A stretch of 64,000 nt of DNA, from contig JAQGDQ010000127.1 of NCBI GenBank assembly GCA_030141605.1, forward strand, positions 62,001 to 126,000, given 5' to 3'. Under the pieces are notes generated by a model, which was not told where the DNA came from, made no database searches, and worked only from the letters and a program-made list of their open reading frames with translations. How positions within the stretch are numbered: the first letter of the stretch is position 1; the number at the start of each line of letters is the position of its first letter. The stretch is from Tubiluchus corallicola. Taxonomy: Eukaryota > Priapulida > Priapulimorpha > Priapulimorphida > Tubiluchidae. Positions 23,801 to 36,819 of this stretch are shown here, in pieces. The translations under genes and the position numbers were made by a program.

Positions 23801-26501
23801 TTTTTACTCAAAAATCTCATATTTTCGGAAGGTTTACTGAGTAAAATTTGATGGTTTTAATGTTATGCGTTGCTTGGAATAAGTTGTAATTGTGGATTAC
23901 TACTGAAAACAAAAAAATTCTCTTTTTCAGTTTATTAGATACAATAATTAGTGCCATCAAAAATCTAATAATTTGCACTAACAAAAGCAGATTTTAATTT
24001 TTTCTGTTGCGTGTATTGTCTGGCGTAAAGCCCATGTAACCACGGATTCAATTCTGCAGTTAGCAATCAATTAATCGTAATTATAAAGGTTTGTTTGCGG
24101 GGGGGGGGGGGGCAGTGTGGCGAGGTGGTGTAAGAAGTTGAACGTAATTCACTGATTACGTAATTCATCATAAAGATGTTCAGAAACCTAATTTATCATA
24201 ACTGTTTGAGATAAAAATAGCTGCTGCCGCGGCTGTCTGATGTTTGAAATGAGCAGATAATAACCATCTTCACAACCCAATAACCATTTTTTGGTTTTGT
24301 AGAACTGCTGAATTGAGATTACTCACTGTCAATGTTTCTTTGCCACGCATAGAATCTAGAACGAAGAACTCTCGTCTTTCTTGCGTTAATTGAAAGTGAT
24401 GTGGTTTTAAGGCGAGATCAGCGATTTAAAAGAAGATTAAACGTCTACCGCTTAAGGGTGTGAGCTTAAAGACCTACTCTCAAGTTCATCTAGTTGTGAA
24501 CGACTCTACATAGCTTAAGACGAAATTTTGTAGGAAATGTGCGAATACTTTCATTTTGTTTTTTATGATTCAATTGATAACAGTTCGACTTTTTGAACTG
24601 ATTGCAATGAGTTGAAATGAGCCGAGTTGTTGATCGTGACTGAACAGTCTATGAAAGCACTTGATGCGAATCAAACATTTAATAAGTGGGTATAAAATAA
24701 AACTTGCACAAGAAAAGTGGCATTTAGCAAACTACCAAAGAAATTCAATTGCCTTTAATAAGTGGCGAACTTGGACAACAGTTAGCTGATATTGAATTCC
24801 TCAGTTTAATAAGTTGAACGCTTCAGTGGAAGTGCCCCAGTTTTTATGCGAGAATAATGGAGTTACGATGAATTTATGTACGCATAAATTCATAATTATA
24901 GTTCAAAAATGCGTGCTGAACAAACCGAAACACAAATATTTTCAGGTAATAGAACTTTGAACCGCACGGTATTAATAACCCGCAGTATCAGGTATCCATG
25001 AATAATAATGAAGATTATCACTGATTTTCTAGTGAAAGAAGCCAAGCCTCGAGCAAAACCGCGTGAAATATAATTTACAAACACATCAAAATGGTCATTG
25101 TTTATAATTGGAAATCATAATGGTCCTGTAATTATATAAGTCAATAGTTTTAAAGAACAGCCCTAGGTACACCTATTATTTTCTACTACAGGCTTATCCA
25201 CTCTGAGATTGTATAGCCAGAAGCAAATTAGGAAAGAAATGAAATGCAGAATGTGTATCGCATCATGGGGAAAAAGCTTCGAAATTATACAACAGTTACT
25301 TTCCTATATTAATTTGTTTGTTTGTTTGGAGCAGGAACCAACAAACAGGGGAGATTTGACCCCCCCCTCAAGGTACGAATTTCAAATTTAAAGAAAGTCA
25401 ATTTTTGCCGAGAGATTTGGGGTGGAAGTTCAGTCAAAAATTGAACTTCTAACTGGAAAAGAATCCACTTTGTACACAGCGTATATCAAGTGAAATATCA
25501 ATAAACACCAGGTAGCTTCTCTGCATATAGGCCGAAAGGCCGAAGTGGCCATTGAAACTCAAGTGGAAGTTTGCGAGGGTTTCGTTATTTTCCTTTTTTT
25601 GTTGGCACCTAATAAAACATTTATGGTCTGCCTAGCAACGTACTTCGCTATTAAATTAAAAATAAATTTTATGTCCCACTAAAATAAGGATTCTTTTTTC
25701 ATTTGATTACAATTAAAAAGAAATTTTGTTTCAAAAACTGATGCAGTAATTATCACTGTGGAAACCAGTGAAGGCTTTGTATTCTGAGAACCAGCAGTTC
25801 AGAGAAACCAGCATTAAAAGAATTTTGCAAAGAATTTGATAATTATTATTACATTAATAGCGTTATTTTTTATTTTGCCAAAAGACTTTACAAGCAACAA
25901 CAGAACTGTTAAAATAAAAGCATACTGCGAAGTGAGAAAAAATGTCTAAGCATAGAAATCACTTGTAGACTTGTTGAGTATAGCAGCATTTCAAGCTTCT
26001 GCTAAGTCTTGATACATTCAAACGGATTAAAGATTTTAAAAACAAAAAACATGTTTTTAAGGATAGGAAGAAGTCCTCCAAAAGTCTGTTACATCCTGCT
26101 TGAGTGATTTGTTTATTTACGTGAAATAGCATTGTTTCTTTCCATGATTTTTCATTTTTTCTCCAGCACTAACTGTGCAAATTATGATAAATCTTACTGC
26201 ATTTTACTAGTTTTATTCATTATTGTTTTATCGCTAGGACTAAATTATGTAAATCAATAATATTTGACATTTTATAATGCTAATTTAACTTTTAAACTAG
26301 TATTACCAGTAAACCGATTAACTTAACATTTACGAAACCCATTACGGTTATTTGAAATTAATTGAAAATAATCTACAATAACCCAGCTAAACAATCAAGC
26401 CATTAGGCCCGATTAGGGAACCACACAGCAAACATTGTTAGACAAAATTATTTACACGATACACAAACAATAATAGTTATAGTTGTCAGAAGCTGACTTA
26501 C

Positions 26502-26620
26502 CGGTTAAAAATAAAATATCCAGCAGACGCTAGCGTTGCGTACCGCACCCGGAAAACAATTCTTGAATTGCACCAACGTGAATACAGTATTCATGCGGCT
26601 GGACTGACCCTTTTTATATA
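26502..26620 (-). promoter_or_regulatory. TATA promoter and putative 5' non-coding exon, probably of the DOMON-Kazal-ZP gene
   Basis: On the minus strand TATATAAAAA (26620-26611) sits in a locally GC- and CpG-richer block. About 90-110 bases downstream is the strong donor CCG|GTAAGTCAG, with exon end 26502 and GT at 26501-26500. No coding gene starts between here and 14.9 kb on this strand, while the first coding exon of the ZP gene at 14825 is preceded by a strong unused acceptor at 14891. The simplest reading is an 11.6-kb first intron. A TSS around 26590 and the link to the ZP gene are inference. Confidence 0.45.
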
Positions 26621-28817
26621 CCCCGGAAGAGAAAGCACTGTCTGCATTGACCTAAATACGCCCCGAGGCTCCAACACTCTACCCGCGTATTATACTCAAA
26701 TCGACTTTCTTACGGGAGTCGCAGAAGGGTCAATAACGCTTTGTGAGGGGGTAATGGTCAGTTATAATCAGTTTAGCGTTTTTTGACAAATTAATACTGT
26801 GAATAATAGTGCAAATACTGTAATAGTGATCTTGCAAGTTTTACAGCCTCCTGGACAAAAAAGCTTTAAGATGAAAGTGAAATTACGAAGTCGCAAAATA
26901 TTAACTTAATCGTTTTTGGCGTTGTTCTTTGTGGATAAAATTACTAAATGCGTTCTCTCTCATATTTTTAATAGCGTGCAATTTTGCAATTATTTGCGTC
27001 ATTATCGAACAGTTTTTCACTGGTCAGCTTAGCATTTAAGCTATTTGTATTTCTGAGTTAATAATAATATTAATTAGAAAAATTATTATACACGCTGCAC
27101 ACGCTCTCGATGCCAACAAATATACTTTAATCCTTTCCCTTACCTACCACGGCACCTACAAATCTAAGCTTCCTTTTCATCCTATAATTATCTGAATCTA
27201 ACGTATTTTCTCTCTTCCTTTCAAAACATGGAATCGCTAATTTAGTTACCCAGCCACTTAGGCTGAATAGACTGTTTTTCTTTTTTTACAACTTAATCTG
27301 TTTTTGAATAAACTCAAATTGTGGTTTTCCGTTTACTGAGTGTCAGTTTTTAGCATGAATGTGACTATAGGCTACTTGATACAACACAATCTGCAGTATA
27401 CACCTGCAGTAAAAAAAGATTAAGTAATAGGTGTAAATCATAACAAAATAGGAAAATGATAATTTTCGTTACGCAGATTATTGTGTATTTATTCGATATT
27501 ATTCTGCTTTTTTTACTTCTTTTTAGCTACTGTTTAATTTAACTTTGTTACAGTTTGTAATGTTTAATTTTCTTTTCACGATACACTGCAATTATTCCAC
27601 GTTTTAGCTGATGCTTATACTAAGATAAAGTACTCAATTTATATTTTACTTTCTCAACGTAACATTCACATGCGATAACAATAAAACATTCGCAGAGCGA
27701 CTATTGTCGTTCATTGCTCTTCATTTAACTATAGTTACTTATTAAGTCTTGTAATTAATAAAAGTAAGTTGAATGTAGCAACAATGAATTTGACTAATTA
27801 CCCAATTTCACTTCGGTATACACTATCTGTAGACTTATACAAGATAAAAAACCTTATAAGTTGACTGTACGTCAGCTAAACTTTTTGTATCAATATGAAT
27901 GTTGTATTAAGTATATGTACTTTGCTTAATATAATTAATGACAACATTTTTCGAGGAAAAGAAAAAATAATAAACTGACGTATAGTTCAGAGGCTAATGA
28001 AATTCAAAAAAGTTAGCGTATTGTATTAGTGAAGGGGTGTGCTGAGTGTACGGAGTCAGAAACAGAGTAAAAAAACATAGATAGTCAAATACTCAAATAC
28101 TTTAATTCCCTGTTCCTCAATTTGCAAAAGTACAGCTGGGAAAAGCAAGTAGAAGTAAAGTTTACACGTTGTTAGCATAAAAGTAGATTTGGGCAAACAT
28201 TACTGAGCAAATTTCTTTCATTTTTGAAGATAACTAAACAAACAGTTTTAAAATTGACAAAAAGAGGTTTAAAGTATTCGATTAAAGTGTTTAAAGTCGT
28301 ACATATCCCCAAATAAAAATTGTTTTGAAATACTGATCTAATGTTATGATCTATGGCTATTACTCATGCTGGAAAAACAGGCTTACAAGATGTATAGGAA
28401 TAGCAGCATGATCTTTGCAACAAAGACTGTTTAACCTGAGCTTCGATCTTTATGCACATTTGTTTCTGGCATTAAAATGCTGTTTCTGTTTTTTTCAGCA
28501 ATTTTTTAGAGTTTAGGAATAAACAGAAGAAGTTAAAATTCACATCACCAATAGAATTACACATGGTAAATAATATTATTAAAATAGTAATTTTAGCAAC
28601 CTCGGGGTAGCACTCAATGCAAAGGAAATAAATTTACATGTATATTTCTCTTGACACGCTCTCTTATTAATAAGACATTACTGCCCTTTACATGAAAGAG
28701 CCCCTGTAGACTCGACTGCGAATATGATTTAAAATAATTAAAATTAGTATCATTAGAACCTCCATCTACAAAATTAACTTATTGTGCAGAATAAGGTCAG
28801 CGTTTTAACTTATAGAT
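26621..28817. other. Intergenic AT-rich stretch
   Basis: No exon, RNA gene or clear transposon is visible between the putative ZP-gene promoter and the 3' end of the GPCR gene. The last part probably includes the GPCR 3' UTR. Confidence 0.5.
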
Positions 28818-31800
28818 CTAAGTCACAGTTTGCCTATTATTAGTCTGAGTTGCTGCGGGAGGTTTTTTGCCTCTCTTTTTCATCCATTGTGAAAGATCTT
28901 TGTAAACTCCCGTGAAAGCCAAGTAGATCCACGGATTCACGGCGCTATTAAGCGTGGCAAGCAACAACAGAATAACATTTGCACCTGAAATAAAGACTTC
29001 GAATTAAAAAGTTGCTTTAAATAACTTAAAAGAAACAAAATTCACTTATTTAACAAATTCAAGTAATGGTGTTAGGTTGGGCGCTTACAAAGTTACACAT
29101 CACCTTTTAAAACTTCTTTATAAGATCCATATTCAGTATTTGGTAGACAGCATTTAGTGTTTTGAAAACAGAATTAGCAATGATGGTTCCGGTGTTCCGT
29201 TTCCCTTTTAATGAGAATTGTATTTTCTGTAAGTGAAAATTTTGCAATATGATAATTTGCCGCGCGCTCTAGTCGTCCATTTGGACGTTTTTTGCTCTTT
29301 CAGCTCTACCCACACTTCAGCATTACTATCACAGTACGCACAACTTCAGCATTCGCAACACCGCACCACATTATCTCAGTACCCACAACCTCAGCACCCA
29401 CAACTTCAGCACCACTATCTAGATTATCACAACCTCTAGTACCCGCAATCTCAGCACCACTAACTCGATATCCACAACCTCAATTCCTGCAACCTTAGCA
29501 CCGCAATCTCGGTACCCATAACGCTAACACCCTCAATTTCAGCAACACTATCTCGTTCCTCAAAACCACTGCATCTGTATCCACAACCTCAGCACCACTA
29601 TTTCTGTTCTCACAACCTCAGTACCAACAACTTCAGCACCCGCAGCATAAGCACCATTACCATAACATTAACAGCATCCGCAATTTCAGAACCACTATTT
29701 CGGTACCCACAACCTCAGCGCTCATAACATTAGCACCACTACCTCGGTATCCACTGCAACATCTGCAATATTTAGTACTAATACCTTATTACCAACAAAT
29801 TCAGCACTCACAACCCCAGTACCACTATTTCGGTATACTAGTGAGCTTAGCGCCAACAACATCAGCTCCAGCAATTAGTACCTACAATCTCAGCAATTCG
29901 CTACTTACTGACCTGAAATACGAAAACCGAAACGGGTATTTTGTACATCTCTCCTGTCTTTCGTATATTAAGAATTTAAATTTTGTTATTAGCTAGTAAT
30001 TGTAAAAAAAATCTGGTCATCTGGCTACCTGTTTGTGTGTCTGTCTTCCTAGCTGATTGTGATTGACTGCTTATCTGTCTGCCTCTGTGCGTGTTAACTG
30101 ACTGACTTTCTATCTACAGACAAACCAAACTATCTACCTACTTACCTACATAAAAACTTATGTATCTAAGTACGACCTATCTATTCAATGTCCACCTACC
30201 TATGTATCGTATCCATCTGACACAGCAGCCTGTTTACTTATTTACCTGTCTCTCTACAGACCTATCTGTTCATTCTGTCTCGTCATTTTTAAATCTCAAT
30301 CGTACCGACATGGGTCCAATTGAACTCCACCTAGTTATTTTTACACACAAACTAAACATTTTAAGCAGCGCAGTGCTGTGTGTTTAACTGATTATATTAA
30401 TAAGTGTCCGATATTGCATGCAATACAGAAAAAAATTAACGCATAATGTATTAAAAATCAACACATAGTATAAAAACTAACCGATAATATAATAAAAAAC
30501 TGAAAAAACTAACGAAACTCCCAAAATGCATAATGTAATTACCCGAAGTTTAAAGTATATCGTAACACCACCGAAACGCATATTGTAATAAGAAAAATTC
30601 CAACAGATAGTGTAATAATATAATGTAATAACTAGCTGAATTAGCGTTACATTGGTACCAGTGAAGTAGTCCTGGGAATACGTAAGAATGGCTCATTACT
30701 CTGTTTGGAAGAGGCATGGTGTTTAAAAGAAAACCGGGCGATTGTTTAGACTCAATCTCATTTTAATTTACTGTCCAAAATATACATTTTCTTGCCTATA
30801 AAAGTTAACAATTGTTCCTTATATTTGAATAATTAGCTTAGAAAGTTAATTAACGGCAACCCAACACAGCTATTGCTTACGTCAGAAACTAACCACAGTG
30901 GTGCGCGTCAAGCACGTTTGCGTAAGTGTTACTGCTTAAACGCGTGATGTCATGAAAATAGGCTCTGCATCGTATGACGTCAGAAACTAACACTAGAGTT
31001 CATGATAATGGTTATCACGGTACCGCCTTCTATTTGTCGGCCACGCGAATGTAACAAAAAGGCGCCGCTACCAATCTTAGTAGATTCACTGAGCCGCGCG
31101 TAGCTTTGAAAGTTTAACGAAATTTGAATATCCGAAGTAATTATTATTTAATCTAAGCTTTGATTTAAAAAGAGCTATTGCAGTTTTCAATATTTTAGAG
31201 CATTCTTTATCCTGATCTAATGTTTACACAATCGTCCGGTTTTCCTTTAAGGTACTGCTCATGCAGCAGCTGCTGACTTGGGACCTTAGGTAACGCCTCC
31301 GTTATAACTGCATTTAAAACAAAGCCAAGTGAGTGAAAAGCGTCCGAACCTTACCAAGGTTTGCGAGTGTCGAGCTTCACTCATCAGACACATAATAGAA
31401 ACCAAAACGGGAATATGATCACATTTCATGATAATCCATCATATGAGATTATCACGAAGTCCTTAAAAAGGCATAACAACGATTTTCAGGTAATATCCCA
31501 AAAATCCCGACGACGGGGACATAATAACTGCATTATTAAAGCGTATTCAGTGCATCAATATAACGCGGTCACGTTATTTTTTAGTAAAGTAATCATATGA
31601 TTGGTGAAGTAACTTTGAAACTATATTGACTGATCATACGTTTTTACAACGACTCTTTCAATTTTCAGTATAGACTATAGTAATAAGTTATCAAAACAGC
31701 ACTTATTGTAAGACTAAACTAAACTAACATTCATATTTCCTACCTTTTTACGTGGTTAGAATTTCTATAATTCCGTCTATTTCCACAAACTTAAGGGGCG

Positions 31801-33205
31801 CCAGTAAAATTGTTTATATTATATCATTCGATCTATTTTCTGACGTTGTTACATGTTTTTATATGCAAGAGCTACAAGCCAGTTCTATACAAAAGTTGTT
31901 TTTAAATGGTCATTTCACTCCTTTGATATCAGTTTACTTCATGGCCGTTGTATGCAAGAGCATTTGTTAGAAAACGCACGACCGAAAAAGCCGAATTATT
32001 TAATTAAGTGGTACGAGCGCTTCCATTTTCGATCGTCTATATAATTGACCAATGTCCTTATGCAGCGCAGCATGTACATAATAAACTGCTGTCAAATAAT
32101 CAACTAGGGGCGTTGTTTATAATTATAGGGTTATTTATACGTATTGTGTGATGCAATCATTCGTGGAGTCTTAACCATTAGTGGACATCGTGTTACATGG
32201 ATTACAGTCCTCGCATAATTGACCCTTATAACAAGGTTCTTTATTGATTACTTTATTGACTGACATTTTCTTACCTTCAGTGTCATATTTATGCTGCGGA
32301 ACAACCACCATGTATAACAAAGAAAGGAAGAATGGAGACCAGCAGATCAGATAACAGACGATGACAACTAGAGTCAATTTAATTGTTTTCAGTTTAGCTC
32401 TTGTCAATCCACTCCACGTTCTGGGTCTATGACTCTGATTACCCATTTCGCTATTGTTGGCACTAACCTGTTGTTGAAAGGTGACATATTCTCTAGACCC
32501 AGCTTCTGCGACTCTCATGGACACTTTCACGACTCGCTGACCTGCACTATCTGTCGAATGCTCCCTCCAGACAACGCAGCAAATTCTACCATAACAATAT
32601 ATGAGAATGAAAAGCGGTATAAAGTACACAGCGAAAATGGTAAAACAAACATACGTTGTCTCGCCCCATTGATATCCGAAAACTGCCCAGCAATCTGATA
32701 TGACACTCCCATTGGGATATGTCCACGTTCGTTTGGCAAAGAGGACCAGTTGAGGTGAGCTCAGAACAAGAGCTAACACATACGCAGAACCTATCATTAA
32801 GCGACCTCTATGCCTGTTCCACGAAAATCGCGGAAATGTGATACAAATGGCATGATACCTATCGATAGTCGTCATTACTAACACATATGTGGACAGATAC
32901 ATAGGAAATACCTGCATGAGTTTGACAATTCTGCACAACGCATCGTTGCCTTGGAATCTATATGTCACATCCCAGAGCAGCTGAGATAAAGTCTGAAAGA
33001 ATGCTACCTGTAAGTCGGCTACACACAAGTGCATTACGTAGAACAACATTCTGGATAGTCTCTTATGTCTTGTTTTCAAGGCCATCAGCACGAGGACATT
33101 ACCAAACACTGTGATGGCAAACAGCAGTGACTGAACGAATATCTCAATTCGTGCCATTTCTTCATTTCTCCCTCCAGTGAGAGATGATATGTTGCTGTGA
33201 TTCAT
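28818..33205 (-). CDS. Vasopressin/oxytocin-type G protein-coupled receptor, two exons
   Basis: Exon 33205-32275 (931 bases) and exon 28984-28818 (167 bases) join in phase 1 into 365 residues. The extracellular N-terminus has N-glycosylation sites at N2 and N5. TM2 reads HLCVADLQVAFFQTLSQLLW, followed by DVTYRFQG as in this family. DRY is at 115-117, and the conserved disulfide pair is C91/C172 (DCWA). The third loop ends TRAKLKTIKLTLVV, TM6 has CWSP at 288-291, and TM7 has LNSAVNPWIY ending at 331. The protein would couple a vasopressin/oxytocin-like nonapeptide to G proteins at the plasma membrane. Corazonin/GnRH and CCAP receptors are related but fit worse in TM2 and TM7. The tail is short and lacks obvious palmitoylated Cys. 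An upstream non-coding exon is possible. Confidence 0.9.
29325..29905. repeat. Degenerate minisatellite, unit like CACAACCTCAGCACC
   Basis: Imperfect repeats of about 15-24 bases, built from CACAACYTCAGCACC, ACTATCTCGGTACC and similar blocks, run for nearly 600 bases with heavy decay. They lie in the GPCR intron. Confidence 0.8.
30010..30275. repeat. Degenerate tetranucleotide tract (CTGT/CTAC/CTGC)n
   Basis: Long, interrupted CTRY-type tetranucleotides, for example CTATCTACCTACTTACCTAC. This is an old, decayed microsatellite in the GPCR intron. Confidence 0.75.
30408..30655 (+). repeat. Dispersed element with AACGCATAATGTAATAAC-type subrepeats, copy 1
   Basis: Begins CCGATATTG and contains several diverged units of AACGCATAATGTAATAAC. 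It ends ATAACTAGCTGAA followed by GGTACCAGTG. The same left end, units and right end occur at 36167-36365, so this is a dispersed repeat rather than a chance microsatellite. Confidence 0.7.
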
Positions 33206-34012
33206 CGTTTCGTCTCAAAAAATATAATTTTAAAAGCAAAACTGTATTTTTCACGTTCTTCGCAAAACCGCAGGGTATAATGTCTCTATCACTGGCACCA
33301 GATATAGAAGATAATAATATAAAGACACTTCAAACATTTTTTCATTGCACACAACAGTCTTCGAAAATGAATGCAGAATTATTAACGTTAATTAGTACCC
33401 ACCCAACCAATCTTTTTCTCCCCCCACATCCTGTTCGTTAATTAAGAGACTTGTGTGGGATTTCGGAATAAACATGCGTACTTGATAAGCAATTTTATGA
33501 CATGTTTTGCTCTTTCAAATGGCCGCATATGTTTACTGCTGACCCAGTAGTTCGGAAGTTACTTGATGCGTTTTCAAAAAGCTTCCTTAATAGTTAACAG
33601 CTGAAATTCTGGTTTCAATACAAAGCGACCACGCGCATGGCTTAAAGGCATCCTTGTGTGAATAACACTTCAACACTAAATCATCGAGCCACACAAATAA
33701 TCACATTTAGCTATAACAAATCCCGCCTGTGCACTAGGTTTTTGTCGGTAAATGCGCAAACAAAATTTAATAACGTATAATAGTCTGTTATAATGTTTCA
33801 GAAAATACGAATCAGCACTTCCATCGGTTCGCAAAGAAAGGTTTCATTTGAAGGTCGCAAAAACAAATCTGGTAAACCTGATGCTCCGTGAAAAGCTTCA
33901 TTAAAATACCTTGATGCGATATCGCCAAAGTTAATGATTTGCTAAACTGCTTTTAACAATGATTATTGCAGATGATAAATTGCATGATAAATAAGTTAAG
34001 CATGAATACAGA

Positions 34013-34200
<188 letters not shown>

Positions 34201-34880
34201 TAGAATCATCGTAGTTCCCACACTAAAAATGACAAACCTGATTTACTCGCCACAATAACATTTGATGCCGACTAAAGTTCAATAACGTAAATTCAACGAA
34301 ATTAGGCACAGTTCTGGAATGCAGATAAGCTTATTTACTGTCCCACAGAACAAAGCAACAAATCGGAATTTCTTCAGTCGGAATTGGAACATGTTGTGCG
34401 AATTCGTTCACTATTTCCTCATTGACGAGAGGGATATGCAGCACATTAATAAATCACTCTGGAAGCATAAATGCCATCTACTTGTGTGCAGTTTTAATCA
34501 AAAAGAATTGCCTATGGTAACACTGCGTTTCATCGTATTTGCGTCATTTTCAACAAAAACGCCAACCTAAGAAAAGTAGAATTACACTGCGCGTCAAATG
34601 TGGGAAAATTATTTTCCGACGCTTCGAGTATTTTTTCACTAGGAAAGACTGTGTCAAATAACTCACACTAATAAGTACCGCAAACACAGGTTGCTGTGGC
34701 GCGGGGTGTTTCGCAGGATTGAATTTCTTTCCAATTATTTAGGTGTCAAATAAATGTCCATAATTTCGGCTGTGTCTTAAATGATTTTGTCTTGTAACTG
34801 TCTGCAAAGTACACAACTGATGATTAAAAAGAAAACGAAAACAAACGACAATAGTACTCCGTACTTCATCATTGATGTTT

Positions 34881-34916
34881 GTAAGTACTTTACAAACAGT
34901 AAAGTAAAGTACTTAC
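34881..34916. repeat. Perfect 13-bp inverted repeat (hairpin)
   Basis: GTAAGTACTTTAC at 34881-34893 and its exact reverse complement at 34904-34916 enclose a 10-base loop. TTGATGTTTGT-like sequence flanks both arms as direct repeats. No known element is recognised. Confidence 0.7.
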
Positions 34917-35943
34917 ATTGATGTTTGTGAGTACTTAAGTAGTTTGTAACATAACGAAGTAAGCTATTCCAAACTTTATTGCGCGTTAACAGACTTCAAA
35001 CCAAAAACGATCATAAAAAAGTACTAGTACCATAAAGTTATCTCACAATATACAGTATATTACACGGTATATTACATATACTGTTGTAGCACACGTCCGG
35101 GATGAGTTCTAAATTTCTGATAGCACACAATCACGTAAATGGTATGAATTGTGCAAAGCCAAAATATAGTAAAAATGAAGTAATTAACAATTCCAACATT
35201 CAAATATCTCAAAACACCAAGCATTTACTCAAATACACATGTATCAACCAAAGACACATTTTTCAGAATTTATGGTCGAAGGAAACTAATTTGTTTCGTG
35301 TGGAACATACACGCAAATGAATCAAATTAGATTCATAACCTCATCGCCACGCTGTTATAGTCAATAACAATTCCAGTGTGGCTTCGTGCGCAGTAGTTCT
35401 TTGCCAGCCCCGTATAATTCGCACGTGAAGGTTGAGCAGATGAAGTCCAGATGACTGTAATTCGGACTTCCTACAAGCAATTTAGGCAGTCAACACAGAC
35501 CACGTAATAAACCGGATGATATGGTAAAGTAATGGACATTTCGTCTCTTTTGTTTATGTTTCTGGGAGAATGTCAGCAATGGCCATAATTTATAAGTTTC
35601 TAATATACACGGTCCATAATAAGATGTAGCTGAACTGGAAACTGAAAAGCTCGGATAACGTGGAGGCCAACACTAATACGTAGTGTCTGAAAATGTTCGA
35701 CAAGCGAGACGATTCCATTTTTCGTTGTTGAAAAAATTTAATAAATAAAAGTTCAAGTTGTATAAAAGCAACAACGTTGATGAGACAGAATTCATGCAAA
35801 ATTTTAGTATCATATCAAAATGTGTTAATTTTCGATGTAAATATGCAATTATATGGTGTCGACATACCTTGTACGTTGTGTACAAAAATTCCCAAATGGC
35901 AATATAAAAATACACACACAAGAAACTAGTTCGCGAAGCGAAT

Positions 35944-35966
35944 TAGGGTTAGGGTTAGGGTAGGGG
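35944..35966 (+). repeat. Short interstitial telomeric repeat (TTAGGG)n
   Basis: Three TTAGGG units followed by a degenerate unit and further G-rich sequence. Internal telomere-like tracts usually mark old break repair or telomerase-seeded insertion. Confidence 0.8.
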
Positions 35967-36166
35967 AAGAGGTGGGGTTATGGGTATTTAAATTGTGAGA
36001 GGAATTGTAAACTCCTTCCTATGTAAATTATTGTTGAATGGAGTTACTGTCCCGCCTCTCAACTTCAGCAAGAGAATCTGCAGTTTCCACGTACGATTAC
36101 TAAGTTTTTCCGAGGTCGGTACTCCGATAAACAAAGGCCATTGCCACGCTATTTGTTATAAACACC

Positions 36167-36365
36167 CGATATTGTAATAACGGAGAAAATTAACGCATAA
36201 TGTAATAACTAACCTATAATATAATAAACAGCTAACGCATAATGTAATAACTCCAAGTTTAACACATGTAAAATCGCAAAAACGCATAATGTAATAAAAC
36301 ATTCTAATACTGATTATGCAATAACTAGCTGAAGTAATGTTGCTTCGTACCAGTGGCGTAAAGCT
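36167..36365 (+). repeat. Dispersed AACGCATAATGTAATAAC element, copy 2
   Basis: Diverged copy of the element at 30408-30655, with the same ends and 18-bp-like units. It is followed directly by a second minisatellite family (TTCGCCASTA units). Confidence 0.7.
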
Positions 36366-36374
36366 GTGGAAATG

Positions 36375-36570
36375 GTATTTCGACAGTTCGCCACTAATGC
36401 GGTTCGTTAATACGCCAGTAAAATTTATCAACTATGATATTACCTTATCCCCTTAACAAAAGTGTTTCAGTTCGCCACTAGTACATTTCGCCAGGAAAAT
36501 TTCTCTACTATGTTAATACCTTATCCATTACAAATTGTTATTGTTCGCCAGCAATATGGTGCACCCAGTG
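36375..36570. repeat. Degenerate TTCGCCAGTA / TGGCGAA minisatellite, block 1
   Basis: Repeated TTCGCCACTA, TACGCCAGTAAAAT and TTCGCCAGCAATATG-like units separated by ACTATG(A/T)TATTACCTTATCC. It is reverse-oriented relative to the block at 37365-37680. Confidence 0.65.
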
Positions 36571-36819
36571 GTATGGTTCCATAGAATTAACTTTTTTGTG
36601 GCTCGACCCTTAGATATGACGATTTTTCGTGGATAACGTTTAAATCTTCCCAAAATGAAGATTGCAAATGTCCAGTACTATACAACCAGATAAAAAACTA
36701 GTCACGATGGGTTACAACCTTAACAAGTCATCTTGTATATATTAATAAATCGGACCAACAAGGATAGGAATAATGGGCCGTAGCGCTGCAATCTCTGATA
36801 TAAGTGGTATTTGCGTGAC

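Larger units (their letters stand above)
28985..32274 (-). other. GPCR intron before TM7, rich in degenerate repeats
   Basis: The donor GTAAGA at 32274 and acceptor TTTCAG at 28985 define a 3.3-kb intron between TM6 and TM7. It holds two degenerate tandem arrays and one copy of a dispersed minisatellite element, listed separately. No other coding exon is seen. The open frame that continues past the donor is read-through. Confidence 0.8.

Noticed and set aside
32171-32274. C-terminal extension of the GPCR first exon (344-codon frame)
   Set aside because: It runs past a good GTAAGA donor into the intron. The spliced TM7 exon with NPWIY is the expected continuation.
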